DNA of 64,000 nt from positions 62,001-126,000 of the forward strand of contig NZ_FCOC02000011.1 in NCBI RefSeq assembly GCF_001544455.2. Reading direction: 5' to 3'. The DNA comes from Caballeronia sordidicola. GTDB taxonomy: Bacteria > Pseudomonadota > Gammaproteobacteria > Burkholderiales > Burkholderiaceae. Under the pieces are notes generated by a model that saw only the letters and a program-made list of their open reading frames with translations, searched no databases and was not told the origin of the DNA. This document shows positions 1 to 8,598 of this stretch, piece by piece (position 1 is the first letter of the stretch; each line of letters begins with the position of its first letter). The position numbers and the translations under genes were made by a program.

Positions 1-331
1 GCTGGAAGCGGTCGCGTTGGGCAAGCCGGTGATTGTCTCCGACGTCGGTTCATTGCGCGATTATTTTGGCTCGGAACATGTGTTCTATGTGCCGCCGCAC
101 GACGTGCAGGCGTTGCAGCGAACGCTTGATGTAATCGTCGCCAATCCCGCGCTTGCGTTGCAGCGCGCGCAGGCGGCGAGCCGTCATTTTGCGGCGCGCG
201 ATTACACCACGCGTCAATTTGCAATGCAGCATGTGCGCATCACGCAGGACTTCATGCATAGGGTGCGCCCGGTTGAGGCTCCGTTGCATGCGGACATTGG
301 CAACGTTGCGCCTTCGCGTGGAGCAAACTGA
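1..331 (+). CDS. Glycosyltransferase, C-terminal end (partial)
   Basis: The reading frame is open from the window edge and ends at TGA 329-331, so only about the last 109 residues are seen. The first visible residues read LEAVALGKPVIVSDVGS, which matches the donor-nucleotide-binding segment near the C-terminus of GT-B fold, GT4-type glycosyltransferases (E-A-x-x-x-G-x-P-V-I). It would add a sugar to a lipid-linked repeat unit at the cytoplasmic membrane. The gene lies 3 bp before the Wzy-like polymerase gene and is probably co-transcribed with it. Position before a polymerase and two further glycosyltransferases resembles bceH in cepacian clusters; this is inference from order only. TTG 17 is an internal codon, not the start. 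Confidence 0.75.
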   Translation, partial: LEAVALGKPVIVSDVGSLRDYFGSEHVFYVPPHDVQALQRTLDVIVANPALALQRAQAASRHFAARDYTTRQFAMQHVRITQDFMHRVRPVEAPLHADIGNVAPSRGAN

Positions 332-334
332 ACG

Positions 335-1864
335 ATGAGCACGCCGGCCGCACCGCGCACGCCGAAGTTCATCGCCGATCTGATCGAGAACGGCGGGAAG
401 CCCGCGCGTGCCGGATTCCTTGGCCTGTTTCGCGACGACCCCAAACATTGGGTGCCGCAGACCGGATTCTGGGCGTTCACGCTGCTGCTCATACTTGCGC
501 ATCAGGGCACGATCCTGACGCTTGCGTTTCCGTTTTTATCGACCGCGGTTGGCCTTTGGCTTTACTTCAAGAGTCCCGCGCGGTACATCGGCTTCGTGTG
601 GTGGCAGTGGTTCCTGAGTCCCGAAGTGCGACGCCTCGCCGACTACGCGAAGGGCGGCTTCACGCCAACCAGCCTGATCCAGATCGCGCCCGTGGTCGTC
701 ACCATGATCTGCGCGCTGACCGTCGTGCGGCATTACCGCGTGCTTGCCGAGCGGCGCGGCTTGCCGGTGCTCCTGATTCTTTTGGGGCTCGCCTATGCGT
801 ACTTGATCGGCGTGATGTCAAATGGCCCGATGGCGGCGACCTACGACCTCGCTGCATGGCTCTATCCGGTACTGATCGGCTTTCATATCATGGTCCATGC
901 ACGCGAGTATCCGAAGTATCGCCAGGCGATCCTCGATACCTTCATCTGGGGCATGCTCTTCATGGGCGGCTACGGCCTCGTGCAGTTCTTCGTCATGCCG
1001 GCGTGGGACGCCATGTGGATGATCGGTTCGCAAATGGCGTCGCAGGGCGACCCCGTGCGCCTCGGCGTGCGCGTGTTCAGCACCATGAATTCATCAGGCC
1101 CGTTCGCACTCGCCATGATGGCCGCGCTCACCTTCACCATGGCCGGCACGCAGAGCGTGCGCTGGCTCGCGGGCGGTCTTGGTTTCATATCGTTCGGACT
1201 ATGCATGGTGCGCTCGACATGGGGCGGCTGGGTCATCGCCATGGTGTTGCAACTGATCAAGGCAAGCAACAAGGTGCGCGTGCGGATTTTGATTGGCGCG
1301 GTGGTGCTGGTGGCGCTCTCCGTGCCGCTGCTCACCTTCGGTCCGATCGCCGACAAGATGGCGACGCGCCTGCAGTCGATCACCAATCTCAGCGACGACA
1401 ACAGCTACGCCGCGCGCAACGAGTTCTACGCATCGTTTGCCAAAACCGCTTTCACCGATGTATCCGGCGAAGGATTCGGCGCGACCGGCGCGTCGACCAA
1501 GCTGTCGAGTTCCAACGGCGACCTCGGCAAATACGGCAGCTTCGACAGCGGCGTGATGAACGTGCCGTTCGTGCTCGGCTGGCCGGGTTCGCTGATGTAT
1601 CTCGCGGGGCTTGGCCTGCTGCTGATGCGCGCCTTTCGCGCTTCGTTCTCGCTGCGCGACGACAAATACGCGCAAGCCTCGTTGAGCGTGGCGTTTGCGA
1701 TTGTCGGCATGCTGGTCTTCACCAACACGTTCACGTCGATTGGCGGAATGATCCTTTACATGGGCCTGTGTTCCGTCCTTGCCGCACGCCACCACATGCG
1801 GCTCGAAAAGAGGCGGGCGCGCGCGCTCTTCGAACAATCCATTCCACAAAAGGCACTCCGATGA
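335..1864 (+). CDS. O-antigen/exopolysaccharide polymerase, Wzy-like membrane protein
   Basis: This 509-residue protein has roughly ten hydrophobic segments after a soluble N-terminus of about 45 residues. It carries a long polar loop (about residues 340-420) between the later transmembrane segments, the usual architecture of Wzy/WaaL-type O-antigen ligase-polymerase proteins. Such proteins join lipid-linked repeat units into polysaccharide on the periplasmic face of the inner membrane. Residues R355 and N356 lie at the start of this loop, in the stretch Y-A-A-R-N-E-F. The setting among three glycosyltransferases supports polymerase over WaaL ligase. The stop TGA (1862-1864) overlaps the ATG of the next gene (1861), which implies translational coupling. 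Sequence divergence in this family is high, so the repeat unit cannot be read from the protein. Confidence 0.75.
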   Translation: MSTPAAPRTPKFIADLIENGGKPARAGFLGLFRDDPKHWVPQTGFWAFTLLLILAHQGTILTLAFPFLSTAVGLWLYFKSPARYIGFVWWQWFLSPEVRRLADYAKGGFTPTSLIQIAPVVVTMICALTVVRHYRVLAERRGLPVLLILLGLAYAYLIGVMSNGPMAATYDLAAWLYPVLIGFHIMVHAREYPKYRQAILDTFIWGMLFMGGYGLVQFFVMPAWDAMWMIGSQMASQGDPVRLGVRVFSTMNSSGPFALAMMAALTFTMAGTQSVRWLAGGLGFISFGLCMVRSTWGGWVIAMVLQLIKASNKVRVRILIGAVVLVALSVPLLTFGPIADKMATRLQSITNLSDDNSYAARNEFYASFAKTAFTDVSGEGFGATGASTKLSSSNGDLGKYGSFDSGVMNVPFVLGWPGSLMYLAGLGLLLMRAFRASFSLRDDKYAQASLSVAFAIVGMLVFTNTFTSIGGMILYMGLCSVLAARHHMRLEKRRARALFEQSIPQKALR

Positions 1865-3063
1865 GAATTGCCATCGTCACCCATGTCGTGCGTCATAACG
1901 ACGGGCAAGGCCGCGTGAACTATGAGATCGCGCGTGCCGCGCTGGCGGAAGGCCATCAGGTCACGCTGCTCGCGTCTCACGTGGCGCCGGAACTGGCCGC
2001 CGAACCGCGTTTGAAGTGGGTTGAGATCAAGGTCGGACGCTTCTGGCCGACAAAGCTTTTCAAGCAGCAGGTTTTCGCGCTGAAGACCGCGATATGGCTG
2101 AAGAAACATAAAAAAGAATATGACGTGTTGCATGTGAATGGGTTCATATCGTGGGCCAGAGCCGATGTGAACACCGCGCACTTCGTACATGGCGGGTGGC
2201 TGCGCAGTCCTTATTATCCGTTCAAACTGACCGGCGGCTTGTGGTCCGCTTACCAGGTTCTTTATAGCCGCGTGAACGCAAGGCTCGAACATTGGGCCTA
2301 TCAACGCTCGAAGGTCATTGCGGCGGTGTCGGAGAAGGTCGCTGTCGAGATTCGTGCGAATGGTACGGATAGCGAACGGATTGAAGTCGTCTATAACGGT
2401 GTGGACACAAGCGCGTTCGTAGCGGCGCGGCGCGCGGGCAGCGACCGGGCGTCGTTCTCGCTTCCCGGCGATGCCTGTCTGCTCCTTTTCGTTGGCGACC
2501 TGCGCACACCGCGCAAGAACCTCGATACCGTTATGAAAGCGCTGTTGCAGCTTCCATCCAACGTTCATCTGGCGGTCGCCGGCTACATTCCGGGCAGTCC
2601 CTATCCCGAAGAAGCCAAGGCGCTTGGCATTGGCGAGCGCGTGCATTTTCTTGGACTTGTGAAGAACATGCCAACGCTCATGCATTCGGTCGATGCCTTC
2701 GTCTTTCCCTCGCGATACGAAGCCATGAGCCTGTCGCTGCTCGAAGCGCTCGCGGCCGGCTTGCCGATCATCACGGCGAAGACGGCAGGCGGGGCGGAGA
2801 TTATCGACACGGATTGCGGCATCGTGCTCGACGATCCAGACGATGCAACCGCGCTCGCGGGAGCGATTGCCAAACTCGCCGATGCGCCGGATTTGCGCCG
2901 CGAAATGGGCGCTGCCGCCCGCTTGCTGGCTGACCAGTTCGGCTGGGCGCGAATGGCGCGGCGCTATCTGGATTTGTATCGCGGCTTTGCGAATCAGGCG
3001 GGTGCCACGGCAACATCGAGCGATGTCCAGCAGGTCGAAGGCGGAGCCGCGAAGGCCGTATAG
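1861..3063 (+). CDS. Glycosyltransferase family 4
   Basis: A 400-residue GT-B glycosyltransferase. The N-terminal domain begins MRIAIVTHVVRHNDGQGRVN, with the Gly-rich loop that contacts the acceptor. The C-terminal domain shows LLFVGDLRTPRKNLD and then P-S-R-Y-E-A-M-S-L-S-L-L-E-A-L-A-A-G-L-P-I, the E-x7-E donor-sugar motif of GT4 enzymes. It is cytoplasmic or peripheral at the inner membrane and acts in exopolysaccharide repeat-unit assembly. The chosen ATG overlaps the stop of the polymerase gene by 4 bp. The same frame is open far upstream inside that gene, but the upstream translation is Arg-rich shadow sequence. In a bce-type layout this would be the bceJ position. Confidence 0.8.
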   Translation: MRIAIVTHVVRHNDGQGRVNYEIARAALAEGHQVTLLASHVAPELAAEPRLKWVEIKVGRFWPTKLFKQQVFALKTAIWLKKHKKEYDVLHVNGFISWARADVNTAHFVHGGWLRSPYYPFKLTGGLWSAYQVLYSRVNARLEHWAYQRSKVIAAVSEKVAVEIRANGTDSERIEVVYNGVDTSAFVAARRAGSDRASFSLPGDACLLLFVGDLRTPRKNLDTVMKALLQLPSNVHLAVAGYIPGSPYPEEAKALGIGERVHFLGLVKNMPTLMHSVDAFVFPSRYEAMSLSLLEALAAGLPIITAKTAGGAEIIDTDCGIVLDDPDDATALAGAIAKLADAPDLRREMGAAARLLADQFGWARMARRYLDLYRGFANQAGATATSSDVQQVEGGAAKAV

Positions 3064-3116
3064 CGCGCTTCCGGCGCTGTCGTTATCCATTAACATTATT
3101 GAGCGGGGTCGGTGAT

Positions 3117-4283
3117 ATGAGCACACAAGCCATCAAGTCGCTGCAGATCGGGATGCATTGGTTTCCTGAGCGCGCGGGCGGTCTGGACCGCATGTATCAC
3201 ACGCTGGTTGGCGCGTTGCCGGGTGCGGGCGTCACGGTGCGAGGCGTGGTTGCCGGGTCGGCGCGGGTTGCCGCCGATACCGAGGGTGCCATTCGCGGTT
3301 TCGGCCCGGCGGCGCAGTCGTTGCCGCGCCGCTTGATGGCGGCGCGCCGTGCGTTGCGCGCTTCGTTGAGCCGTGAGCGGCCTGACGTGGTCTCGTCGCA
3401 TTTCGCGCTTTACACGTTCCCTGGTCTCGATGTGACCCGTGGCATTCCGCAGGTTTCGCATTTCCAGGGGCCGTGGGCTGACGAGAGTCATGTGGAGGGT
3501 GCGGATTCCATTGGACAACGAACCAAGCGCATGCTTGAGCAGCGTGTGTATGCGCGTTCTACGCGGCTGATTGTTTTATCGGAGGCATTTGGCGAGATCT
3601 TGCAGTCGCGTTATTCCATACCTGCTGAGCGGATTCGCGTGGTGCCGGGATGTGTCGATGTCTCGCAGTTCAACTTGCCGTTAAGTCGTGCCGATGCGCG
3701 GCGGCGCTTGCAGTTGCCGCAGGATCGTCCGGTGGTGCTGGCTGTGCGGCGGCTCGTGCGGCGCATGGGGCTGGAGGATCTGATTGAAGCGATGAAGCGC
3801 GTGAAGGCGAAGCAGCCGGACGTGTTGTTGCTGATCGCGGGGAAGGGGCGGTTGGCTGAGGAGCTGCAGGCGCGCATCACGGACGCTGATCTCGACGATA
3901 ACGTGCGTCTTCTGGGGTTCGTGCCGGATCGGCATTTGGCGGCGCTTTATCGGGCGGCGGATGTGAGTATTGTGCCGACTGTGGCGCTTGAGGGGTTTGG
4001 GTTGATTACGGTGGAGTCACTGGCCTCGGGGACGCCGGTGCTTGTGACGCCGGTGGGCGGGTTGCCGGAGGCGGTGGCGCCATTGTCAGGGAATCTTGTG
4101 TTGGCTTCTACTGGCGTTGATGCTATTGCTGACGGGTTGATCGGTGCACTCGATGGGTCGCTTGTTTTGCCAAGCGAGCAGGCATGTCGGGCATATGCCA
4201 AGGCGAATTTCGATACGCCGGTTATCGCCCGGCGGGTGGCTTCTGTTTATAGCGAAGCTATTGAGGTGGGGGTTTTGCATTAG
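3117..4283 (+). CDS. Glycosyltransferase family 4
   Basis: A 388-residue GT4 glycosyltransferase. N-terminal G-M-H-W-F-P-E-R-A-G-G-L-D-R is the acceptor-side glycine loop, and the C-terminal half has VLAVRRLVRRMGLEDLIEA and E-G-F-G-L-I-T-V-E-S-L-A-S-G-T-P-V, the donor-binding E-x7-E motif. The ATG at 3117 was preferred over TTG 3099 because the extra six residues are not family-like. It follows the previous glycosyltransferase by 53 bp on the same strand and is the last gene of the polysaccharide locus before a gene-free palindromic region. Codon use becomes G-rich towards the 3' end (many GGG and TTG codons), unlike its neighbours, perhaps a sign of drift at the edge of an acquired locus. 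Confidence 0.8.
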   Translation: MSTQAIKSLQIGMHWFPERAGGLDRMYHTLVGALPGAGVTVRGVVAGSARVAADTEGAIRGFGPAAQSLPRRLMAARRALRASLSRERPDVVSSHFALYTFPGLDVTRGIPQVSHFQGPWADESHVEGADSIGQRTKRMLEQRVYARSTRLIVLSEAFGEILQSRYSIPAERIRVVPGCVDVSQFNLPLSRADARRRLQLPQDRPVVLAVRRLVRRMGLEDLIEAMKRVKAKQPDVLLLIAGKGRLAEELQARITDADLDDNVRLLGFVPDRHLAALYRAADVSIVPTVALEGFGLITVESLASGTPVLVTPVGGLPEAVAPLSGNLVLASTGVDAIADGLIGALDGSLVLPSEQACRAYAKANFDTPVIARRVASVYSEAIEVGVLH

Positions 4284-4284
4284 A

Positions 4285-4966
4285 GGGGCGGGGTGGGGTA
4301 GGGACCTGCTTTTTAGGGCTTTGCGCGTTCCCTGCTCGTTGTTCCTCTTTAACACTGTTAGCCACTGTCCGTGGCGGGACTTCATTTCTTTTTCCAACGG
4401 CGAAAAAGAAACGAAGCAAAGAAAACGCCTTACAACCGCTAATTCTTAAAGAGACCAAGCGTGCATTTATATCTGCTTGGGACTTCAAAAGAACCCTCGA
4501 CGCCATAACCACCAGCACCTGAAACCCTTCCCCTCCGGACCGCTACATCCACACGCTTCGCCACCCGTGTTCTCGGGCAAGCACACAACCCCACGAAACC
4601 AGTACGGCCAAACACCCCATTTGCGTGCAAGCACGCAAATGGGCGCGCGCTGCGCGCCGCGTTTTCCGGTTTGACGGCTACTCACACTGGTGGCGAAGCG
4701 TGTGGGTAGCCGTAAACGGAGCGGGAGGGGTTCAACTGTCCGGGGTTATGCGCTGAGCGTTCTTTTGAAGTCCCAAGCAGATGTCCGTGCACGCTTGGTC
4801 TACTTAAGAATTGGCGGTTGAAAGGCGTTTTCTTTGCTTCGTTTCTTTTTCGCCGTTGGAAAAAGAAATGAAGTCCCGCCACGGACAGTGGCCAACAGTG
4901 CTAAAGAGGACCAACGAACACGGAACGCGCGCAGGCGCAAAAAGCAGGCCCCCACCCGCTACCCCG
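4285..4966. repeat. Large imperfect palindrome (two inverted arms of ~280 bp)
   Basis: The gene-free stretch between the glycosyltransferase locus and purN is an inverted repeat: left arm about 4285-4572, right arm about 4686-4966. A 71-bp block at 4361-4431 is the exact reverse complement of 4822-4892, and 4471-4494 is the exact reverse complement of 4759-4782. Other parts of the arms match with scattered mismatches. The central 4573-4685 holds its own perfect hairpin. Short ORFs on both outward strands translate the same peptide (H-C-P-W-R-D-F-I-S-F-S-N-G-E), as expected from symmetry, so they are not evidence of genes. No transposase is present. It resembles dispersed non-coding repeats that I recall from Burkholderia-group genomes, but copy number cannot be tested here. 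Confidence 0.9.
4616..4643. repeat. Perfect 12-bp stem hairpin at the centre of the palindrome
   Basis: CCCATTTGCGTG (4616-4627) and CACGCAAATGGG (4632-4643) are exact reverse complements separated by CAAG. A second GC-only inverted pair (GCGCGC/GCGCGC) follows at about 4643-4658. This marks the symmetry centre of the larger repeat. Confidence 0.9.
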
Positions 4967-5022
4967 GGCGAAAGCACCAAAAACCCCCAATTCCCGCCAA
5001 TCCCAAATGATAAAATCCCCCG

Positions 5023-5673
5023 ATGAAAAAAATCGTCATCCTGATTTCCGGACGGGGAACCAACATGGAAGCCGTCGCACGGGCATGCGTGCGCGAAGAC
5101 TGGCCGGCGCGGGTGGCAGCTGTCATCTCGAACCGTCCTGACGCCGCTGGTCTCGCATTCGCAACGGCCAACGGCATCGAAACAAAGGTGGTCGATCATC
5201 GCGAATTCGAATCGCGCGAAGCATTCGATCAAATACTTGCACGCACTATCGACAGTTTCGAACCCGATCTCGTCGTGCTCGCCGGTTTCATGCGCGTGCT
5301 GACCAACGCGTTCGTTGAACACTACGCGGGACGCATGATCAACGTTCATCCGTCGCTGCTGCCATGCTTTCCAGGGCTCAAGACGCATCAGCAAGCCCTC
5401 GACGCCGGCGTCCAGATCCACGGCGCAAGCGTCCATTTTGTCACGCCAACGCTCGATCATGGCCCGATCGTCGCGCAAGCGGCGGTTCCGGTCATGGCCG
5501 GCGACAACGCGGCCGCGCTCGCCAATCGAGTGCTGGCCGTGGAACACGTAATTTACCCACGCGCGGTGCGCTGGTTCGTCGAAGGGCGTCTTGCCATCGA
5601 CGGCGAGCGTGTCGTGCTCACGCCACCAGAGCCGCAATGGCTCTTTGCCGACATTGCCGGGGAGGGCGTATGA
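5023..5673 (+). CDS. purN: Phosphoribosylglycinamide formyltransferase (GART)
   Basis: PurN transfers a formyl group from 10-formyl-THF to GAR, the third step of de novo purine synthesis, in the cytoplasm. The 216-residue protein starts M-K-K-I-V-I-L-I-S-G-R-G-T-N-M-E-A (phosphate-binding G-x-G-T-N loop). It contains the catalytic segment F-M-R-V-L ending I-N-V-H-P-S-L-L-P (catalytic Asn and His) and the L-D-H-G-P-I segment with the catalytic Asp. Length is typical of the family. The ATG directly follows the palindromic repeat region. The stop overlaps the next start by 4 bp (ATGA at 5670), so the two genes are probably translationally coupled. Confidence 0.95.
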   Translation: MKKIVILISGRGTNMEAVARACVREDWPARVAAVISNRPDAAGLAFATANGIETKVVDHREFESREAFDQILARTIDSFEPDLVVLAGFMRVLTNAFVEHYAGRMINVHPSLLPCFPGLKTHQQALDAGVQIHGASVHFVTPTLDHGPIVAQAAVPVMAGDNAAALANRVLAVEHVIYPRAVRWFVEGRLAIDGERVVLTPPEPQWLFADIAGEGV

Positions 5674-6971
5674 GGCTTCATGGATTTTTGATAGGACAAA
5701 CAGAGACGTTGCTCGCGGACGTATTGCGTTTCAGCGGTCCCGCTGACGCCGCCACCAGCCGTTTTTTCCGCGCACACCCGAAGCTCGGGCACAACGAACG
5801 CGGTGTAATCGCCGAAGCGGTGTTCGCGGTCTTGCGCCGAAAGATGGAGTTCTCGCATCTCGCGGAAAGCGGATCGGGCAACCTGGCGCGGCGTCTCGCG
5901 TTGCTGGGATTGATGCAGACGGCGGGTTTGTCGGCGGTAAAGCCGTTCATCTCCGCCGATGAATACCAGTGGCTCAACCAGGTATCGAAGATCGATCCGG
6001 GCAGTCTGCCGGTACGCGTGCGTACGAACTTGCCGCAGTGGATCTACGACGCCATGACCAAGCGTTTCGATACCGATGAACTAGCCCAGCTCGCCGCCGC
6101 GCTGAATTACCCGGCGCCGCTGGACTTGCGCGCGAACCCGATCAAGGCCACGCGCGATCAGGTTATCAAGACGCTGACGGAAGCGGGAATCGACGCCGGC
6201 GAAATGCCGTTCGCGCCTTATGGCGTGCGGGTGGACGGCAAGCCGGCACTGACGCGCCTGCAACCGTTCCAGGACGGCTGGATTGAAGTGCAGGACGAAG
6301 GCAGTCAGCTTCTTTGTTCGCTGGTTGCGCCCCGGCGTGGCGAAATGATCGTGGATTTCTGCGCGGGCGCGGGCGGCAAGACGCTGGCGCTCGGCGCAAT
6401 GATGCGCTCGTCGGGCCGTCTCTACGCCTTTGACGTATCTGACCGCCGGCTCGCGAAACTCAAGCCCCGCCTGGCTCGTAGCGGTTTATCGAACGTGAAT
6501 CCGGTGCTGATCGACAGCGAGCACGACGCCAAGATCAAGCGGTTGGCGGGCAAGATCGACCGTGTTCTCGTCGATGCCCCCTGTTCCGGACTCGGCACTC
6601 TGCGGCGCAATCCCGATCTGAAATGGCGTCAGTCGCCGGAATCGGTGGCGGAACTCACGCCGAAGCAGCTTTCCATCCTGACCAGCGCCTCCCGGCTGGT
6701 GAAAGTGGGTGGGCGTCTCGTATACGCCACGTGCAGCATGCTCGAAGCGGAAAACGAGGGCGTGGTGACTCAGTTTCTGGCCGCGCATCCCGGATTCAAG
6801 CTGGTACCGGCGAAAGACGTGCTGGCCGAACAGCGCATTGATCTCGATACGGGCGACTATCTGCAACTGTGGCCGCACAAGCACGGCACGGATGGTTTTT
6901 TCGCCGCCGTGCTCGAACGTTTGCCGGTTGCGGCAAAAGAAGCCCCATCCGAAGAGACTGTGGCGGAATAA
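5670..6971 (+). CDS. RsmB/NOP-family SAM-dependent rRNA cytosine-C5 methyltransferase
   Basis: A 433-residue RNA m5C methyltransferase. The N-terminal ~150 residues form a NusB-like region. The Rossmann-fold methyltransferase domain has D-F-C-A-G-A-G-G-K-T (SAM motif I), V-L-V-D-A-P-C-S-G-L-G-T (motif IV, catalytic Cys) and V-Y-A-T-C-S-M (motif VI, second Cys). The likely substrate is a 16S rRNA cytosine, as for E. coli RsmB (C967). Burkholderia-group genomes also carry a sun/rsmB gene near fmt, so this may be a second paralogue with a different site, and I do not give a symbol. The ATG overlaps the purN stop. Confidence 0.85.
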   Translation: MRLHGFLIGQTETLLADVLRFSGPADAATSRFFRAHPKLGHNERGVIAEAVFAVLRRKMEFSHLAESGSGNLARRLALLGLMQTAGLSAVKPFISADEYQWLNQVSKIDPGSLPVRVRTNLPQWIYDAMTKRFDTDELAQLAAALNYPAPLDLRANPIKATRDQVIKTLTEAGIDAGEMPFAPYGVRVDGKPALTRLQPFQDGWIEVQDEGSQLLCSLVAPRRGEMIVDFCAGAGGKTLALGAMMRSSGRLYAFDVSDRRLAKLKPRLARSGLSNVNPVLIDSEHDAKIKRLAGKIDRVLVDAPCSGLGTLRRNPDLKWRQSPESVAELTPKQLSILTSASRLVKVGGRLVYATCSMLEAENEGVVTQFLAAHPGFKLVPAKDVLAEQRIDLDTGDYLQLWPHKHGTDGFFAAVLERLPVAAKEAPSEETVAE

Positions 6972-6990
6972 GCGATATCTGCTTGCGATC

Positions 6991-7017
6991 CCCGCGGAAT
7001 GAAGGTGATTCCGTGGG
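6991..7017 (+). terminator. Hairpin after the methyltransferase gene (weak terminator candidate)
   Basis: CCCGCGGAAT (6991-7000) pairs with ATTCCGTGGG (7008-7017) with one G-U pair. No T-tract follows, so intrinsic termination is doubtful. The rest of the 6972-7249 gap shows nothing else I can name. Confidence 0.3.
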
Positions 7018-7249
7018 CAAGCTTACGAAACGGGGGCGATCCGTATTGCCCCCACTAAATCCGGCGACAAATCAGCGGTCAAAATTCCCGCTACCGTTGC
7101 GCAAAATCAAAATTTTCTCCTATCGACACAAAGACTTGGAACGCATGACGTAAAATGCCGTCGAACCACGTGCATATTCCTTTCATGCACCCAACAGCCG
7201 TCGATCTGTTTTCGTTCGGCTATTTTTTCCGCCTTTCAGGTAAATTGCC

Positions 7250-8446
7250 TTGCTGAACTCATCGCTTGAATTTCTCGCCAACGGATTGTTGAACCTCTCG
7301 TGGTGGCAGATATTGCTGTTCACGCTCGTGATGACCCACATCACGATCATCGGTGTCACCGTCTATCTGCATCGCTGCCAGGCGCACCGCGCGCTGGAAC
7401 TGCATCCTGCCGTAAGCCACTTTTTCCGTTTCTGGCTCTGGATGACCACCGGCATGCTGACCGGCCAATGGGCCGCGATCCACCGCAAACACCACGCCAA
7501 GTGCGAGACCGAAGAAGATCCGCACAGCCCGCAAACGCGCGGCATCTGGAAAGTCCTGCTCGAAGGCGCCGAGCTTTATCGTTCGGAAGCCAAGAACGAG
7601 GAAACCATGCGCCGGTTCAGTCACGGCACGCCGAACGACTGGATGGAGCGCAATGTCTACACGCGTTATCCCATTCTCGGCATCAGCATCATGATGGTTG
7701 TCGACGTTGCGCTGTTCGGCATCGTTGGCCTGTCGGTCTGGGCCGTGCAGATGATCTGGATCCCGTTCTGGGCAGCCGGCGTGGTCAACGGGCTGGCTCA
7801 CTGGTGGGGTTATCGCAACTTCAATTCGGCAGACGCCAGCACGAACATCTTCCCGCTCGGCATCCTGATTGGCGGCGAAGAACTCCATAACAACCACCAC
7901 ACGTACGCAACGTCGGCGAAGCTGTCGAACAAGTGGTACGAATTCGATATTGGCTGGATGTATATCCGCATCATGTCGGCATTCAAGCTGGCCAAGGTCA
8001 AGAAGATTGCCCCTACGCCGCGTCTGTCGGCATCCAAGCCAGTGCTCGACCACGACACGCTCCAGGCTGTTCTGTCGAATCGCTATGAAGTGATGGCGCG
8101 ATACGGCAAGGCGCTCAAGCGCGCGTATCGTCAGGAATTGTCGAAGCTGAAAGACGGCGGCGCCACCGATAAATATCAGTTGATGCGCGGTGCGCGCAAA
8201 TGGGCGCACAAGGAAGAAGCGGGTCTGGACGAACCGCAACGCCAGCAGTTGCCGGCCTTGTTCTCGGACAATCACAAGCTGCGCACATATGTTGAGTTGC
8301 GTCAGGATCTGGCCGCCATGTGGGATCGTTCCAACGCATCGCGCGAACAACTGCTCGCGCAGTTGCAGGACTGGTGCCACAGGGCGGAGCAAAGCGGCAT
8401 CAAGGCGCTGCAGGATTTTGCATCTCGCCTGCGCCGGTACGCCTGA
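7250..8446 (+). CDS. Acyl-lipid/acyl-CoA fatty acid desaturase with C-terminal extension
   Basis: A 398-residue membrane di-iron desaturase. It has the three histidine boxes of the delta-9 class: H41-R-C-Q-A-H46, H78-R-K-H-H82 and H213-N-N-H-H217, and hydrophobic segments at about 15-40, 55-75 and 143-180. It would introduce a double bond into saturated acyl chains to adjust membrane fluidity. The catalytic part ends near residue 260. Residues 275-398 are a soluble helical extension rich in R, Q, K and L that is absent from minimal desaturases. The start is TTG at 7250; no ATG lies near the N-terminus, and the next in-frame Met comes after the first membrane segment has begun. A terminator follows 75 bp downstream, so it is probably monocistronic. 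Confidence 0.88.
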   Translation: MLNSSLEFLANGLLNLSWWQILLFTLVMTHITIIGVTVYLHRCQAHRALELHPAVSHFFRFWLWMTTGMLTGQWAAIHRKHHAKCETEEDPHSPQTRGIWKVLLEGAELYRSEAKNEETMRRFSHGTPNDWMERNVYTRYPILGISIMMVVDVALFGIVGLSVWAVQMIWIPFWAAGVVNGLAHWWGYRNFNSADASTNIFPLGILIGGEELHNNHHTYATSAKLSNKWYEFDIGWMYIRIMSAFKLAKVKKIAPTPRLSASKPVLDHDTLQAVLSNRYEVMARYGKALKRAYRQELSKLKDGGATDKYQLMRGARKWAHKEEAGLDEPQRQQLPALFSDNHKLRTYVELRQDLAAMWDRSNASREQLLAQLQDWCHRAEQSGIKALQDFASRLRRYA

Positions 8447-8521
8447 AGCGCAATCGAAGCGCGACCTGAAACGCAAAACCTTCGTCACTGATATCCGTTA
8501 AAATTTCATGACGTTACGAGA

Positions 8522-8544
8522 CCCCGCTCTGGCGGGGTTTTGTC
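8522..8544 (+). terminator. Rho-independent terminator after the desaturase gene
   Basis: CCCCGC (8522-8527), loop TCTG, GCGGGG (8532-8537), followed by TTTTGTCGTTTT. It separates the desaturase from nadA, whose start is 60 bp further on. Confidence 0.8.
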
Positions 8545-8598
8545 GTTTTGCAACGGTGTAAGTGCATGCCGTTTTCACGAGACTGGAGACAGCCAGTA

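Noticed and set aside
448..1860. Open frame in front of the glycosyltransferase at 1861, giving an 871-residue product
   Set aside because: The upstream part is Arg-rich shadow translation of the polymerase gene; the family-like N-terminus begins at ATG 1861.
4144..4880. Short ORFs on both strands sharing the peptide H-C-P-W-R-D-F-I-S-F-S-N-G-E
   Set aside because: They coincide because the DNA is palindromic; no ribosome sites or family similarity support them as genes.
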